A DNA stretch of 64,000 nucleotides from JALYUA01 sp038239305 (GTDB taxonomy: Bacteria; Acidobacteriota; Thermoanaerobaculia; UBA5066; Gp7-AA6): the NCBI GenBank assembly GCA_038239305.1, contig JBBSEW010000011.1, positions 5,284 through 69,283 on the forward strand. Reading direction: 5' to 3'. The notes beneath the pieces were generated by a model, which was given only the letters and a program-made list of their open reading frames with translations, was not told the DNA's origin and did no database searches. This document shows positions 42,601 through 50,086 of the stretch, in pieces. Every line of letters begins with the position of its first letter. Within the stretch, counting starts at the first letter, position 1. Position numbers and translations under genes: made by a program.

Positions 42601-45410
42601 AGAAACGTCGGAAGCTCCGATCGGGCGAGCGCACGTGCCTGGCGGGCAGTCGTCCATTCGAGCAGGCGGCGCTTCGTGAAAAAGAGACGGCCGAGCGTGC
42701 GCAGGATCGCGTCCCCCATGAGCCACGCCTGGTCTGCGAGCAGGACGGAGGTCAGGACCGTGTGCGAGAAGGCGAGGGCAAGATCCGCGCCGAGGCCCGT
42801 GGCGACGCTGCGCTTCGAGATGTTGCGCCGCCGCGGGACGGCCGCCGCCAGAACCGGGAAGAGTCGCGGGAGAACGAGAGTCGCGAGCACGAACGCGCTC
42901 CAGACGAACGACCGGGCTCCCGGGATCGTCCAGCCGGCGATGAGCGTCGCGACGGCGGCGGGTGCAAAAAGGGACCGGCGCAGGTTGTCGATGATCTTCC
43001 AGCGGCCGATGAAGGGGATCGCGTTGCGGACGCGGCGTCCATCGGCGTCCTTGACCCGCCCGCGGAGCCACGGGAGGAGCTGCCAGTCGCCCCGCGCCCA
43101 GCGATGCTGTCGGGCCGTCGAGACCTCGTAGTGGTTCGGAAATTCCTCGAAGAGCTCGACGTCGCTGACGAGGCCGGCCCGGGCGAACAGCCCTTCGAAC
43201 AGGTCGTGGGAGAGAAGGGTGTTTTCGGGAACGCGGCCGGCGAGGGCGCGCGAGAACGCGTCCACGTCGTAGATTCCCTTGCCCGTGAAGATGCCCTCCC
43301 CGAAGAGATCCTGGTACACGTCCGAGACCGCGAACGCATAGGGATCGATGCCTCGGGGTCCCGCGAACACGCGCTCGAAGAGAGTCCCCATGCCGATCGG
43401 CGGCAGCGTGGGCGTGATGCGCGGCTGCAGGATCCCGTTCCCCTCGACGACCCGATTCGTGGTGTCGTCGAACGCGGGGTGGTTCAGGGGATGCGCCATC
43501 GCGCCGACGAGCTTGCGCACGGCGCCCCGGGGGAGGCGCGTGTCGCCGTCGAGGGTGATCACGTAGCGGACGCCGGTCGGGACCGGGTCCGGAGTCGGAA
43601 GATAGCTCGTGTCCGTGGCGCCGCGGAGCAGACGGTTGAACTCCTCGAGCTTGCCGCGCTTGCGCTCCCAACCCATCCACGAGCCGGCCGACGCGTTCCA
43701 AACGCGGCGCCGGTGGAAGAGAAGGAACCGCTCGCCGCCGTCGGGCGCGCTGCCGTGACGCCGGTTCAGCTCGGAGATGCCGGCCCGCGCGGCGACGAGC
43801 AGCGCCTCGTCCTCGTCCATCGTTTCGGAGGGCGCGTCGGTCCAGTCGGCAAGGAGGGCGAAGTGAATGAAGCCCTCGGAATTGGCGAGGAACCGCACCT
43901 CGAGCTGCTCGATCTGCTCGCGGATCTCGTCTTCGTTCAAGAGGAGCGTCGGAACCACCACCATCGTCGCGAGGTCGGCCGGGATCCCGTCCTCCAGCTC
44001 GAGCTTCGGAAGGCGGCGCGGCCCGACCACTTCCAGGACGTCCTGGTTCACGACGGCCGTCGCCAGCTCGGACGCCGGCACGAAAGCGAGAAGCCCGAGC
44101 AGCACCAGAACGAGAGGCGCCGCCCCGGCGTAAAATGCGAAGACGAGGGGGACCGACAGGATGACGAGGGCGAGAAGGAGGATCGTGCCGGGGTAGCCGG
44201 GAGCCGCCCACGCGACCCACGCCCGCCGCATCCACTGCGAAACCGGAGCCCGGTAGCCGATCTCCTTCTCGAAGGCGGCGCGGCCGCGCGAGATCAGGTA
44301 GTAGCCGGGATCGGCGTGGCGGGAGCCGGGCGGCGCGCCGGAGGACTTTGCGCGCTCCCGCGCCAGGCGCGCAATCTGCCGCTCGGGACGCCGGCTTCCT
44401 TTCGCCAGCTGCTCCACGGCGTGCCGGTAGCGGTCCCGCGTCCCGAAATCCATGGCGCCGACCTGTGTGTCTTCGCGGAGCTCGCGCTCGACGAGGCTCA
44501 CGGTCTCGAAGAAGTCGCTCCAGTCGACCGAGCCCATGAGCCGCATGCTCGTGATCACGTTGCTGACGGAGACGTGCATCGCGAGCTGTGACCGGTGCTC
44601 CGCGGCGACGAGGTCGTCCCGCGAGATTCCTTCGCGCGCGAGCCGGCGGTCGATCCAGCCGAGTGCGGGCGTCCGCTCCGGATCGCGGTCGCGCAGCCGG
44701 GCCAGAAGCTGGACGAGGAATGCGGTCTGGATTGCGCCGTCCGTCGATTTGCGGAATCGGTCCTCGAGACCCGCCGCCGGAGGGCCCTCGCCGCCGAGGA
44801 TGGCGTCCGCGAGGAGATCGGCGCGTTCGCGCTGGCCGCGCCTCGCCACGATCTGCTCGGACATGCGGCGGAGGTTCTCGATCAGGACGAGCCGCAGGGA
44901 GATCGTCGCCGCCCAGAGCTCGCCGATCGTCAGGGGCTGGACGGTCTGGTACGCCTCGAGAAATCGCCGGAGCGGTTCGAGATCGAGCCGGCTGTCCGTG
45001 TGCTCGACGAACGACCAGGCGATGCCGTACACGCGCGGATAGCCCGCGAGCGGACCATTCGCGAGTTTCGGGAGCTCGCGATAGAAACCGGGCGGGAGGT
45101 CGTCTCGGATTTCGCGGAGCTGGTCGTCGACGATGTGGAAGTTATCCGCGAGCCACTCGGCGGCGGGGGAGATGGCGCGCTCTTCCGCGATCGCGCGGGC
45201 AATCGCCCTGTAACAGTCGAGGAGGACTCGGCCGTTCTCTTCGAGGCGCGACAGGAGCGGCTTTCCTCGGCGGCCGGTCGAGACGCGGTCCGAGCGCGCG
45301 AGCTCCTGCGCCCGCTCGACCAGCCGGTCGGGCGACAGGATCTCGCCGCGAATGGCCGCTCGGCCGGCGGCCTCTTCGGGCAGCGGGTTTCGCCCGGGGC
45401 CTACCGGCAC
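36648..45410 (-). CDS. Cyclic beta-1,2-glucan synthase-like giant protein (GT84 + GH94)
   Basis: The 2920-residue protein has the NdvB/ChvB order. An N-terminal region precedes transmembrane segments (about 395-450), a GT84 glucosyltransferase with VITLDGDTRLPRGAV near residue 620, and more membrane helices (about 810-900 and 950-1000). A glycoamylase-like domain with GEGDHYLPPDNFQESPK (about 1020) follows. There are two carbohydrate-binding/GH94 N-domains (about 1650 and 2140) and a C-terminal GH94 phosphorylase domain with GSGDWNDGMNRVG near 2600. It would make cyclic beta-1,2-glucans from UDP-glucose and control their length. A ~100-residue low-complexity insertion (Ala/Gly/Pro/Asp-rich, about 1225-1320) lies between the glycoamylase halves. 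Acidobacterial homologues are known only by annotation. Confidence 0.93.
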   Translation of the reverse strand: MPVGPGRNPLPEEAAGRAAIRGEILSPDRLVERAQELARSDRVSTGRRGKPLLSRLEENGRVLLDCYRAIARAIAEERAISPAAEWLADNFHIVDDQLREIRDDLPPGFYRELPKLANGPLAGYPRVYGIAWSFVEHTDSRLDLEPLRRFLEAYQTVQPLTIGELWAATISLRLVLIENLRRMSEQIVARRGQRERADLLADAILGGEGPPAAGLEDRFRKSTDGAIQTAFLVQLLARLRDRDPERTPALGWIDRRLAREGISRDDLVAAEHRSQLAMHVSVSNVITSMRLMGSVDWSDFFETVSLVERELREDTQVGAMDFGTRDRYRHAVEQLAKGSRRPERQIARLARERAKSSGAPPGSRHADPGYYLISRGRAAFEKEIGYRAPVSQWMRRAWVAWAAPGYPGTILLLALVILSVPLVFAFYAGAAPLVLVLLGLLAFVPASELATAVVNQDVLEVVGPRRLPKLELEDGIPADLATMVVVPTLLLNEDEIREQIEQLEVRFLANSEGFIHFALLADWTDAPSETMDEDEALLVAARAGISELNRRHGSAPDGGERFLLFHRRRVWNASAGSWMGWERKRGKLEEFNRLLRGATDTSYLPTPDPVPTGVRYVITLDGDTRLPRGAVRKLVGAMAHPLNHPAFDDTTNRVVEGNGILQPRITPTLPPIGMGTLFERVFAGPRGIDPYAFAVSDVYQDLFGEGIFTGKGIYDVDAFSRALAGRVPENTLLSHDLFEGLFARAGLVSDVELFEEFPNHYEVSTARQHRWARGDWQLLPWLRGRVKDADGRRVRNAIPFIGRWKIIDNLRRSLFAPAAVATLIAGWTIPGARSFVWSAFVLATLVLPRLFPVLAAAVPRRRNISKRSVATGLGADLALAFSHTVLTSVLLADQAWLMGDAILRTLGRLFFTKRRLLEWTTARQARALARSELPTFLRRMWGVYAIGAAALLPEIFRGAPEAADAVLFVVAWIASPVVAWTISLPPADSEREFPSPADGALLRLLARRTWRFFEAFTGEGDHYLPPDNFQESPKPVVAHRTSPTNIGLYLLSTASAHDLGWIGVTEMVERMEATFETLGKMEKFRGHLYNWYDTESLAPLEPRYISTVDSGNFAAHLITLKQACLERLVTPLPFRDALLGVFDAVRLAREAARSLGATRGSGAAALRDIESSLTALETVLAPSGSDAPEPDQLRDILLRAETLVDAAAAVAHDKSDPQARSLLIWSTAVARALSSHCRDAGIAAGTPASDGSAGISASSANAAARTADPGAGTPADADPQETARTLSRARPLSGPGGVAETLDGNDGSAAIAVAPPPSPPDPVTHDAAVPHALARRLVKLAAAAEKLAEEMEFGFLFDPVQKLFSIGYRVADGRLDPGFYDLLASEARLTSFLAIGRGEVPTSHWFHLGRPLTPVGKGSALVSWSGSMFEYLMPDLVLDVPTGSLLDSSSRLIVGRQIRYATERGVPWGISESAFNARDANLTYQYSNFGVSGLGLKRGLAEDLVIAPYATALAAMVNVTAATKNFRALTRAGAAGEYGFYEAIDYTRSRLPENGTSAVVQAYMAHHQGMTLVALGNVLSGWKMRLRFHSEPMVQATELLLQERTPRGVSVARPRAEEVSTQLHVRDFVTPVLRRFQSPHDATPRAHILSNGRYSVMVTAAGSGYSRLEQTAITRWREDPTRDSWGSYFYLRDVQTGRVWSAGHQPSGVEADSYEVAYYEDRAEIRRRDGSLSTAIEIIVSPEENAELRQVAVTNLGGKVREIDVTSYAELVLNDPKADNAHPVFSNLFVETEFVPGLDALVATRRPRSHDDTVIWAAHLVTVEGVATGGVQYETDRSRFIGRGRDLRSPVSIEEGIPLSNTAGSVLDPIFSLRRRVSLPPGGTARLTFATLAATSREELLSAADRYRDPAIFSRTAMLAWTQAQVQLRHLQISADEAHLFQRLATRILYSDPTMRAASDILRRNRNGAAALWGFGISGDRPIVYLRIDQAEDRDIFKQLLRAQEYWRLKGLAVDLVVSNEEAASYDPQLQSTLEVLLRTSRGLKEDASRGGVFVLRSDQVPQDARDTLAAAARVVVLSRNGSLADQVLRFLGKRPTARPPQPKLPVQPSKEVPPPRPTLPFWNGIGGFSEDGTEYITVLGKGQTTPAPWVNVIANPGFGFLVSESGSGYTWGENSRENQLTPWSNDPVSDPPGEAIYVRDEESGEIWTPTALPIREETPYVAAHGQGYSRFEHESHDIRLVLTQFVDPDDPVKISRLTLENHSTRRRSLSVTSYAEWILGVSRTAAFRFVLTSKDEPTGAVFARNPWTADFGGRVAFSALSVPASGITADRTEFLGRNGSVSSPSGLAPGVTLSGRTGAGLDPCAALQAPLVLAPGEKKEILVLLGQAASEAEARLLVTRHRKRDAAATLSRIRQLWDDVLGGLQVKTPDAALDLLVNRWLLYQALACRIWGRSAFYQSGGAFGFRDQLQDAMAFAVAKRSLLREQILRSAARQFHEGDVQHWWHPPTGKGVRTRFSDDLLWLPYAVTRYIDVTADAAILDERIPFVEGEPLKASEDERFFEPTVSSDTATLFEHCARAIDRSLPAGAHGLPLMGSGDWNDGMNRVGAGGKGESVWLGWFLHANLSEFSKVAEARGETGRAATWRERLTTLKAALEGEGWDGDWWRRAFYDDGTPLGSSQNDECRIDSIAQSWAVISGAGDRDRAKRAMNAVDEYLIRRDGALALLFTPPFNHTAHDPGYIKGYLPGVRENGGQYTHGALWSVIAFAELGDGDRAGELFSLLNPIQHASTRAGRYRYKVEPYVVAADVYAEPPHVGRGGWTWYTGSAGWMYRAAVESILGIRLQGAVMLIDPRIPRAWPRYQATFRYHSARYVVTVENPRSVCLGVTALRVDGRGIPDPKTGVPLVDDGGIHSVDVLLG

Positions 45411-45777
45411 GAAGCCAGACCCGGGGGGCTGAGGCTCGGGAAGATCAAACGGATCGAGATCAGGCGGTCGCCCGGAATACCGAAGGGTTCGAAGCCTTCG
45501 ACGCCCGCAGCTCCGCGTCCCGGATCGGGGCCCGGCGTGGTCTCATACGGGACGTTTTTCCGGATCTTACGAAGAGACGATGTCACAGGGCCTGCATCCT
45601 TCGGCGTCGATGCGGAAAACGGTTCTGCCTGCGCGGGTCGGAGCCTTGGCTCACACCGATCGCGCCGGCGGGAGCGGAAGGGACGGTCCCGGAAGAACCG
45701 GGGGATCTCCGTTCCCGTGCAAGCCCGATTTCCCGCGCGTCGCGCCCGCGAGATCGGACCGTCGCCGCCTGTACGCG
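45411..45777. other. Upstream region of the glucan synthase gene
   Basis: About 370 bases between the zinc-ribbon gene and the glucan synthase start. No gene is supported; open frames on both strands are antisense or unrelated to known families. It presumably contains the promoter of the giant gene. Confidence 0.4.
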
Positions 45778-45969
45778 TTATTGCGCGTCGGGCCTGGCGC
45801 CGCGCGTCGGGATCTGGCCGGCCGCCTCGCCGCCGCGGTCGCGGCTCGGCTGGATACGGACGGTCTGATTGCAGTGCTCGCAGGTGACGCGTCCGTCGAG
45901 GGCCACCGCCGTCTGATTGGAACGACCGCAATGCCGGCAGAACCAGGTGCGCATGAAGTATTCGACCAT
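45778..45969 (-). CDS. Small zinc-ribbon protein
   Basis: Starting at ATG 45969 gives 63 residues: MVEYFMRTWFCRHCG followed by VTCEHCNQTV. The two CxxC knuckles (C11-x2-C14 and C30-x2-C33 approximately) are a minimal zinc ribbon. An upstream start at 46050 would add an unrelated basic segment. The C-terminus is charged and disordered. No known family is identified. It lies 367 bases upstream of the glucan synthase on the same strand. Confidence 0.6.
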   Translation of the reverse strand: MVEYFMRTWFCRHCGRSNQTAVALDGRVTCEHCNQTVRIQPSRDRGGEAAGQIPTRGARPDAQ

Positions 45970-46179
45970 GGGAGCCCCCGCTTTCTCTTCGAAACCGGCG
46001 GCGGGCGCCCGTTTTCGCGGGGTCCGTCGGAGGGAATCGGAGATCCGCATCGTATCACCGGTGGAAGGCAGGATCGGGTGATCCGGTGATCGGACGTTCG
46101 GATGTTCGCATGTTTGTGTGACCCATCGGCGCCGGGGATCGGGTGATGTGAAAATTGCGCCCGATTCCGGAGGATTTCC

Positions 46180-46298
46180 CCCTCTCCCGGCGGGAGAGGG
46201 CCGGTGAGGGGCGGGCCCTCCCGCAACGGGCGGGTCAGCGAAGAATCGAAACCGACCTCCCCCTCACCCTGCCCTCTCCCCCGAGTCCGGGGGAGAGG
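46180..46298. repeat. CCTCTCCC-type hairpin repeats, copies 2 and 3
   Basis: Two strong palindromes: CCCTCTCCCG-G-CGGGAGAGGG (46180-46200) and CCTCTCCCCCG-AGTC-CGGGGGAGAGG (46273-46298), the latter preceded by CCCTCACCCTG. They resemble intergenic REP-like hairpins and match the copy at 30681. Confidence 0.7.
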
Positions 46299-46319
46299 CG
46301 GGAGGCGGGTCGACTCTCA

Positions 46320-46385
46320 GATCCCTGATCCTGCGATCCTTGGTTTACCGATCCTCCGATCCCCCGATCACCCGATCATCCGATT
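46320..46385. repeat. GATC-rich intergenic cluster
   Basis: Repeated words of the form (C/T)GATCC(T/C)(C/G)CGATC occupy this stretch, ending ATCACCCGATCATCCGAT. It is similar to the cluster at 30081 and lies between the D-aminoacylase end and the hairpin repeats. A smaller version (GATCGGGTGATCCGGTGATC) is at about 46073-46092. Confidence 0.6.
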
Positions 46386-46397
46386 TCCGCTCCAGCG

Positions 46398-47936
46398 TCA
46401 GTCTCTCATCCGCCCCAGCACTTTCCCCGGCCGACTGCCCGTCACCTTCCCGTCTTCCCACACCGCCTCGCCATTGACGAGAACGAGGCGAATGCCGTCC
46501 GAGAGCGCCAGCGGGTCGGCGAAGGTCGAGCGATCGACAACCATGTCGGGATCGAAGAGGACGAGGTCGGCGCGGGCGCCGGCGCGGATGCGGCCCCGGT
46601 CGGCGAGCTTCAGGCGGTACGCGGGCATCGAGGTCATCTTGCGGATCGCCTCGGGCAGAGCGAGAGCGTTCTTTTCGCGGACGAATCGACCGAGCACTCG
46701 AGGAAACGTGCCGGCGCCGCGCGGATGGCGCGAACCAATCCCGCCGTCGCTCGCGACCATCACCCACGGCCTTCCGTAGAACGCCAGGACGTCCTCCTCG
46801 CGCATCGAGTGGCAGATGATGTTGGCGCTTCCGTCCCGCACGATCCGCGAGAAGAGCGCCTCCGGCGTCGTCGCCTCCGCTTTCGCGATCTCCTCGAGGT
46901 TGCGGTTCTCCCAGTCCGGATGCTTCTTGCACGAGCTGATCGTGATCCGATCCGCGCCCCCGACGTCGGCGATCCCGCGCCGGACGGTCTCCGGGTCGTC
47001 ATACTTCTTGCTGGGCACCAGGATCTCGATGTTGGCGTGCCAGGCCTCGTACGGATAGCAGTCCGCCGTGATGTCCATGCCGCGCTTCTGCGCCGCCTCG
47101 ACGAGGCGGAACACTTCCGAGGTCTTCCCCCAGACGCCGACGGTGCCGAGCTTGATGTGCGAGATCTGGAGCGGCAGCCCGCCGCGCTCGGCGATGGCGA
47201 TGGCCTCCGTGAACGCCTCGATGCTCCGGTCGGCCTCGTCGCGCGTATGCGTCATGTAGAAACCGCCGTGCCGCGCCGCGGCGCGACCGAGGGCGACGAG
47301 CTCCTCCGTCGTGCTCCAGCTGCCGACCTCGTATTCGAGACCCGAGGAGAGGCCGACCGCGCCGTGGCGCATTTCGCTTTCCACGATCTTCGCCATGCGG
47401 GCGATCTCCGGAGGATTCGCCGGGCGCTTGTAGTCTTCGCCCATGACCTTTTGGCGTACCGTCGCGTGTCCGACGAGGGCCATGACATTCACGGCGGCGG
47501 GGTGCGCGCGGCGATCCCGGAGGTAGTCCGCGATGGGAAAGGGAGACTCGCCGTCGGCGCCCACGACGAGCGTCGTGATGCCCTGGGAAACCTGGCTCGC
47601 CGCGAGCGGTTCTTCGACCAGCCCGTCCGTCGAGTGGTTGTGGATGTCGATGAAGCCTGGCGCGACGATGAGCCCGGCCGCGTCGATGACGCGCTCTCCC
47701 TTGTGCTTGTGAGGGCGATGCGCTTTTCCGACTTCCCGGATCGTGCCCCCGCAGACGCGGACATCCGCCTGGCGGAGAGGGCCGCCCGATCCGTCGGCGA
47801 CGCGGCCTCCTGTCACGATGAAGCAGCGTCCTGCAGGGCCCGACGCCTCGGCAGCGGCGGTGCCGAGAAAGCCTCCGACCAGCGTGCCCGTGAGCGCGAG
47901 TGCGAGCGCGGCCCGAAGCCTTGCTCCCTGGTTCAC
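46398..47936 (-). CDS. Secreted N-acyl-D-amino-acid deacylase (D-aminoacylase)
   Basis: The GTG at 47936 overlaps the epimerase stop as GTGA and gives 512 residues with a signal peptide (ALALALTGTLVGGFLGTAAA). The amidohydrolase metal site is HxH in GFIDIHNHSTDG (99-101); GESPFPIADY, QISHIKLGTVG, HSMREED and MVASDGGIGSRHPR carry later ligands and the catalytic Asp. The family removes acyl groups from D-amino acids or cleaves D-aminoacyl peptides. It is the last gene of the operon with permease, DUF1611 and epimerase, and the only one likely exported, so it could release D-amino acids in the periplasm before uptake. Exact substrate is not predicted. Confidence 0.9.
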   Translation of the reverse strand: MNQGARLRAALALALTGTLVGGFLGTAAAEASGPAGRCFIVTGGRVADGSGGPLRQADVRVCGGTIREVGKAHRPHKHKGERVIDAAGLIVAPGFIDIHNHSTDGLVEEPLAASQVSQGITTLVVGADGESPFPIADYLRDRRAHPAAVNVMALVGHATVRQKVMGEDYKRPANPPEIARMAKIVESEMRHGAVGLSSGLEYEVGSWSTTEELVALGRAAARHGGFYMTHTRDEADRSIEAFTEAIAIAERGGLPLQISHIKLGTVGVWGKTSEVFRLVEAAQKRGMDITADCYPYEAWHANIEILVPSKKYDDPETVRRGIADVGGADRITISSCKKHPDWENRNLEEIAKAEATTPEALFSRIVRDGSANIICHSMREEDVLAFYGRPWVMVASDGGIGSRHPRGAGTFPRVLGRFVREKNALALPEAIRKMTSMPAYRLKLADRGRIRAGARADLVLFDPDMVVDRSTFADPLALSDGIRLVLVNGEAVWEDGKVTGSRPGKVLGRMRD

Positions 47937-49018
47937 GGGAGATCCCTGTCGAGCAGCCGGACGCCGAGGCCCGGCTCGTCGGACACCGTCATCTCGCCTC
48001 CGTGGAGCACGAAGCCGCCCTCCGCGACGTCGCGCGCGAGGTCGAAGCTGCCGTCGAGATCGAGGTAGCGGGTCGCCGGGCACGCGAGAGCCGCGTGCAG
48101 CGCCGCCGTGATGCTGATCAGACTTTCGTCCATGCAGCCCCACATGAGGCGGATGCCCGCCGCCTCGGCAATGGCCGCGATGCGCGTCGCCGGCCGGATT
48201 CCTCCACACTTCATCAACTTGATGTTGAAGACGCCGCAGGCGCGCGTCGGAGTCTCCGCCGCCAGCGCGAGCGCGTCGTTCTCATCGACCAGGCTCTCGT
48301 CGGCGGCGACGCGGTCCCGCCACGCGTCGGGCAGCCGGCGCAGCCCGTCGTTGCGGGCGCGGACGGGTTGCTCCAGGAACTCGATCCCGAGAGGATCCGC
48401 GAGCTCGAGAAAAGCGACGGCCTCGGCCGCCGTGTAACCCACGTTCGCGTCCGCCCGGATCCGGACCGCCCGGCCGAACCGCTCACGGAGCTTCCGGACG
48501 AGCTCGAGATCCCGATCGAGCGATTCTCCGACCTTGACCTTCAGGGCCTGGAAGCCCTGCCCGATGAACTCGTCGGCGAGCGCGAGCGCCTCGTCGAGCT
48601 TCTGGATTCCGATCGTGACCGAGGTGGGAAGGCTTTCATGGACGCGCCCGAGAGCGTGGACGAGGGGGACGCCGAGGTCCTTCGCGAAGAGGTCGTGCAG
48701 CGCCATGTCGAGCGCGGCGAGCGCGCCCGGCGTTCCGTTCATGCGGCGAAAGGCCTCGCGGCAGACGGCTCCGATCCGCCGCGGGTCGCAGTCGGCCAGC
48801 CAGGCGAGCTCTTCCGGTCCGAGCGCATGGCCGCACATCTCGGGGGTCTCGCCCGTCACGACGGCTTCCGGCGACGCGGCGCCGAGCCCGATCTCACCCG
48901 AGTCGGTTTCGAGAACGAGCGTGAACACCTCCACGGCGTCCGTGGTCCGTCCCGCCACGCGATACGGCCTCGACAGCGGCAGCCGCACCCGGCGGGCGCG
49001 CGTCGAAATGATGTTCAT
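47933..49018 (-). CDS. Dipeptide epimerase (L-Ala-D/L-Glu epimerase-like, enolase superfamily)
   Basis: ATG 49018 gives 361 residues. Conserved catalytic positions are Lys160-x-Lys162 (ALKVKVGES), Asp190 (RADANVGYT), Glu216 (EFLEQPV), Asp240 (AADES) and Lys267 (FNIKLMKCGG), as in muconate-lactonizing-enzyme-group epimerases. The C-terminal DLDG (320-323) supplies the DxD motif that contacts the dipeptide amino group in Ala-Glu epimerases. It would invert one residue of dipeptides released from murein, allowing ordinary peptidases to finish. It has 4-base overlaps with both neighbours. Preference for Ala-Glu is likely but not certain. Confidence 0.93.
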   Translation of the reverse strand: MNIISTRARRVRLPLSRPYRVAGRTTDAVEVFTLVLETDSGEIGLGAASPEAVVTGETPEMCGHALGPEELAWLADCDPRRIGAVCREAFRRMNGTPGALAALDMALHDLFAKDLGVPLVHALGRVHESLPTSVTIGIQKLDEALALADEFIGQGFQALKVKVGESLDRDLELVRKLRERFGRAVRIRADANVGYTAAEAVAFLELADPLGIEFLEQPVRARNDGLRRLPDAWRDRVAADESLVDENDALALAAETPTRACGVFNIKLMKCGGIRPATRIAAIAEAAGIRLMWGCMDESLISITAALHAALACPATRYLDLDGSFDLARDVAEGGFVLHGGEMTVSDEPGLGVRLLDRDLP

Positions 49019-50085
49019 CGGGGCTCTCCCTCGGACAGGTATCGCTTCACTTCGGAGACGAGGCGTGCGACGCCCTCTTCGAGCGGGCAGACGACCGGAA
49101 TTCCCAGAGACTGCTCGAGCGTCCGGCGCGCCGGTTCCCGTTGCTCCGGCGGAATGCCGTGCGTGTTCAAAGCGAGGCCGAGTGTCCGCGCCCCGTACCG
49201 GCGAATGAGATCGATCTCGTCGGCGACGGCGGGAATCGTATAGCCCATGCCCTCGAATCCCTCGAACTCGGTGCGGGCGGGGGCGTGCTGGAGAATCGCC
49301 GCCCGCGCGCCGGCAGAGAGTAGAAGCTCGGCGCCGCACGGACCGGACGGGTTGCGCAGCGAAGCCTGGCCCTCGAGGAAGATCACGTCGGGCCGGGTCT
49401 CCCGGTCGCAGGCGAGGACCGCCCCTTCGAGCTCACCCGAGACGAAGTCGTTCGGCGTCGCGTCGAGCACGAATCCGTGGCGGAAACCCTGGAGCCAGCC
49501 CGTTTGTCCCGTGAAAATCATCTCGGCCGTCGTCCCCGCCGCGCGGCACGCCTCGGTCAGGAGCCGCGCCGTCGTCCGCTTGCCGACCGCGCAATCCATG
49601 CCGAGGACGGCGATGCGCGCCGCTCGCGCCTCGCGAATCTCGCCCGTCCAGAAGCGCAGGGCGGACACGGGACGCGGACGGCGCACGTCGGTGATCGAGA
49701 CGCCCTGCCGCTGCGCCGCCTCCGCGAGCGCCGGGTCATCCGCCACGAGCTCGTGCAATCCGTTGACGACGGAGATGCCGGCGTCGAGCGCCCCGGCGAG
49801 ATCGCCCCGCAGTTCGGCGGGGATTCTGCCGCCGGACGTCGCCACGCCGACGACGGCGAAGTCCGGCTTTCCGGGGAGCGCTTCGAGAGCGGCAGAAAGC
49901 GTCCCGAACACCGGGATTCCGCGCGGCGTTCCGTCGAGCAGCGTTCCGGCGTCCTCGCCGCCGCAGGAGGAGTCGATCACCCCGACGACGCGATACCGCT
50001 CCCCGCCACGGACGAGCCCGTGCGCGGTCTTCCCATTGTCGGTGCGAAAGCTCGACCCGCACAGCAGGAGCGCCGTTCCATCCAC
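49015..50085 (-). CDS. DUF1611 P-loop protein
   Basis: The GTG at 50085 lies two bases past the permease stop codon. The 356-residue protein begins with a Rossmann-like region (YRVVGVIDSSCGGEDAG and FAVVGVATSGGRIP). A P-loop (LGMDCAVGKRT, 161-171) and a C-terminal domain with EFEGFEGMGYTIP follow. DUF1611 proteins are found beside dipeptide epimerases and are of unproven activity; an ATP-dependent ligase or carboxylase-like reaction on N-acyl or peptide substrates has been proposed. Tight coupling to the epimerase supports a shared substrate. The downstream overlap is four bases. Confidence 0.88.
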   Translation of the reverse strand: MDGTALLLCGSSFRTDNGKTAHGLVRGGERYRVVGVIDSSCGGEDAGTLLDGTPRGIPVFGTLSAALEALPGKPDFAVVGVATSGGRIPAELRGDLAGALDAGISVVNGLHELVADDPALAEAAQRQGVSITDVRRPRPVSALRFWTGEIREARAARIAVLGMDCAVGKRTTARLLTEACRAAGTTAEMIFTGQTGWLQGFRHGFVLDATPNDFVSGELEGAVLACDRETRPDVIFLEGQASLRNPSGPCGAELLLSAGARAAILQHAPARTEFEGFEGMGYTIPAVADEIDLIRRYGARTLGLALNTHGIPPEQREPARRTLEQSLGIPVVCPLEEGVARLVSEVKRYLSEGEPR

Positions 50086-50086
50086 C

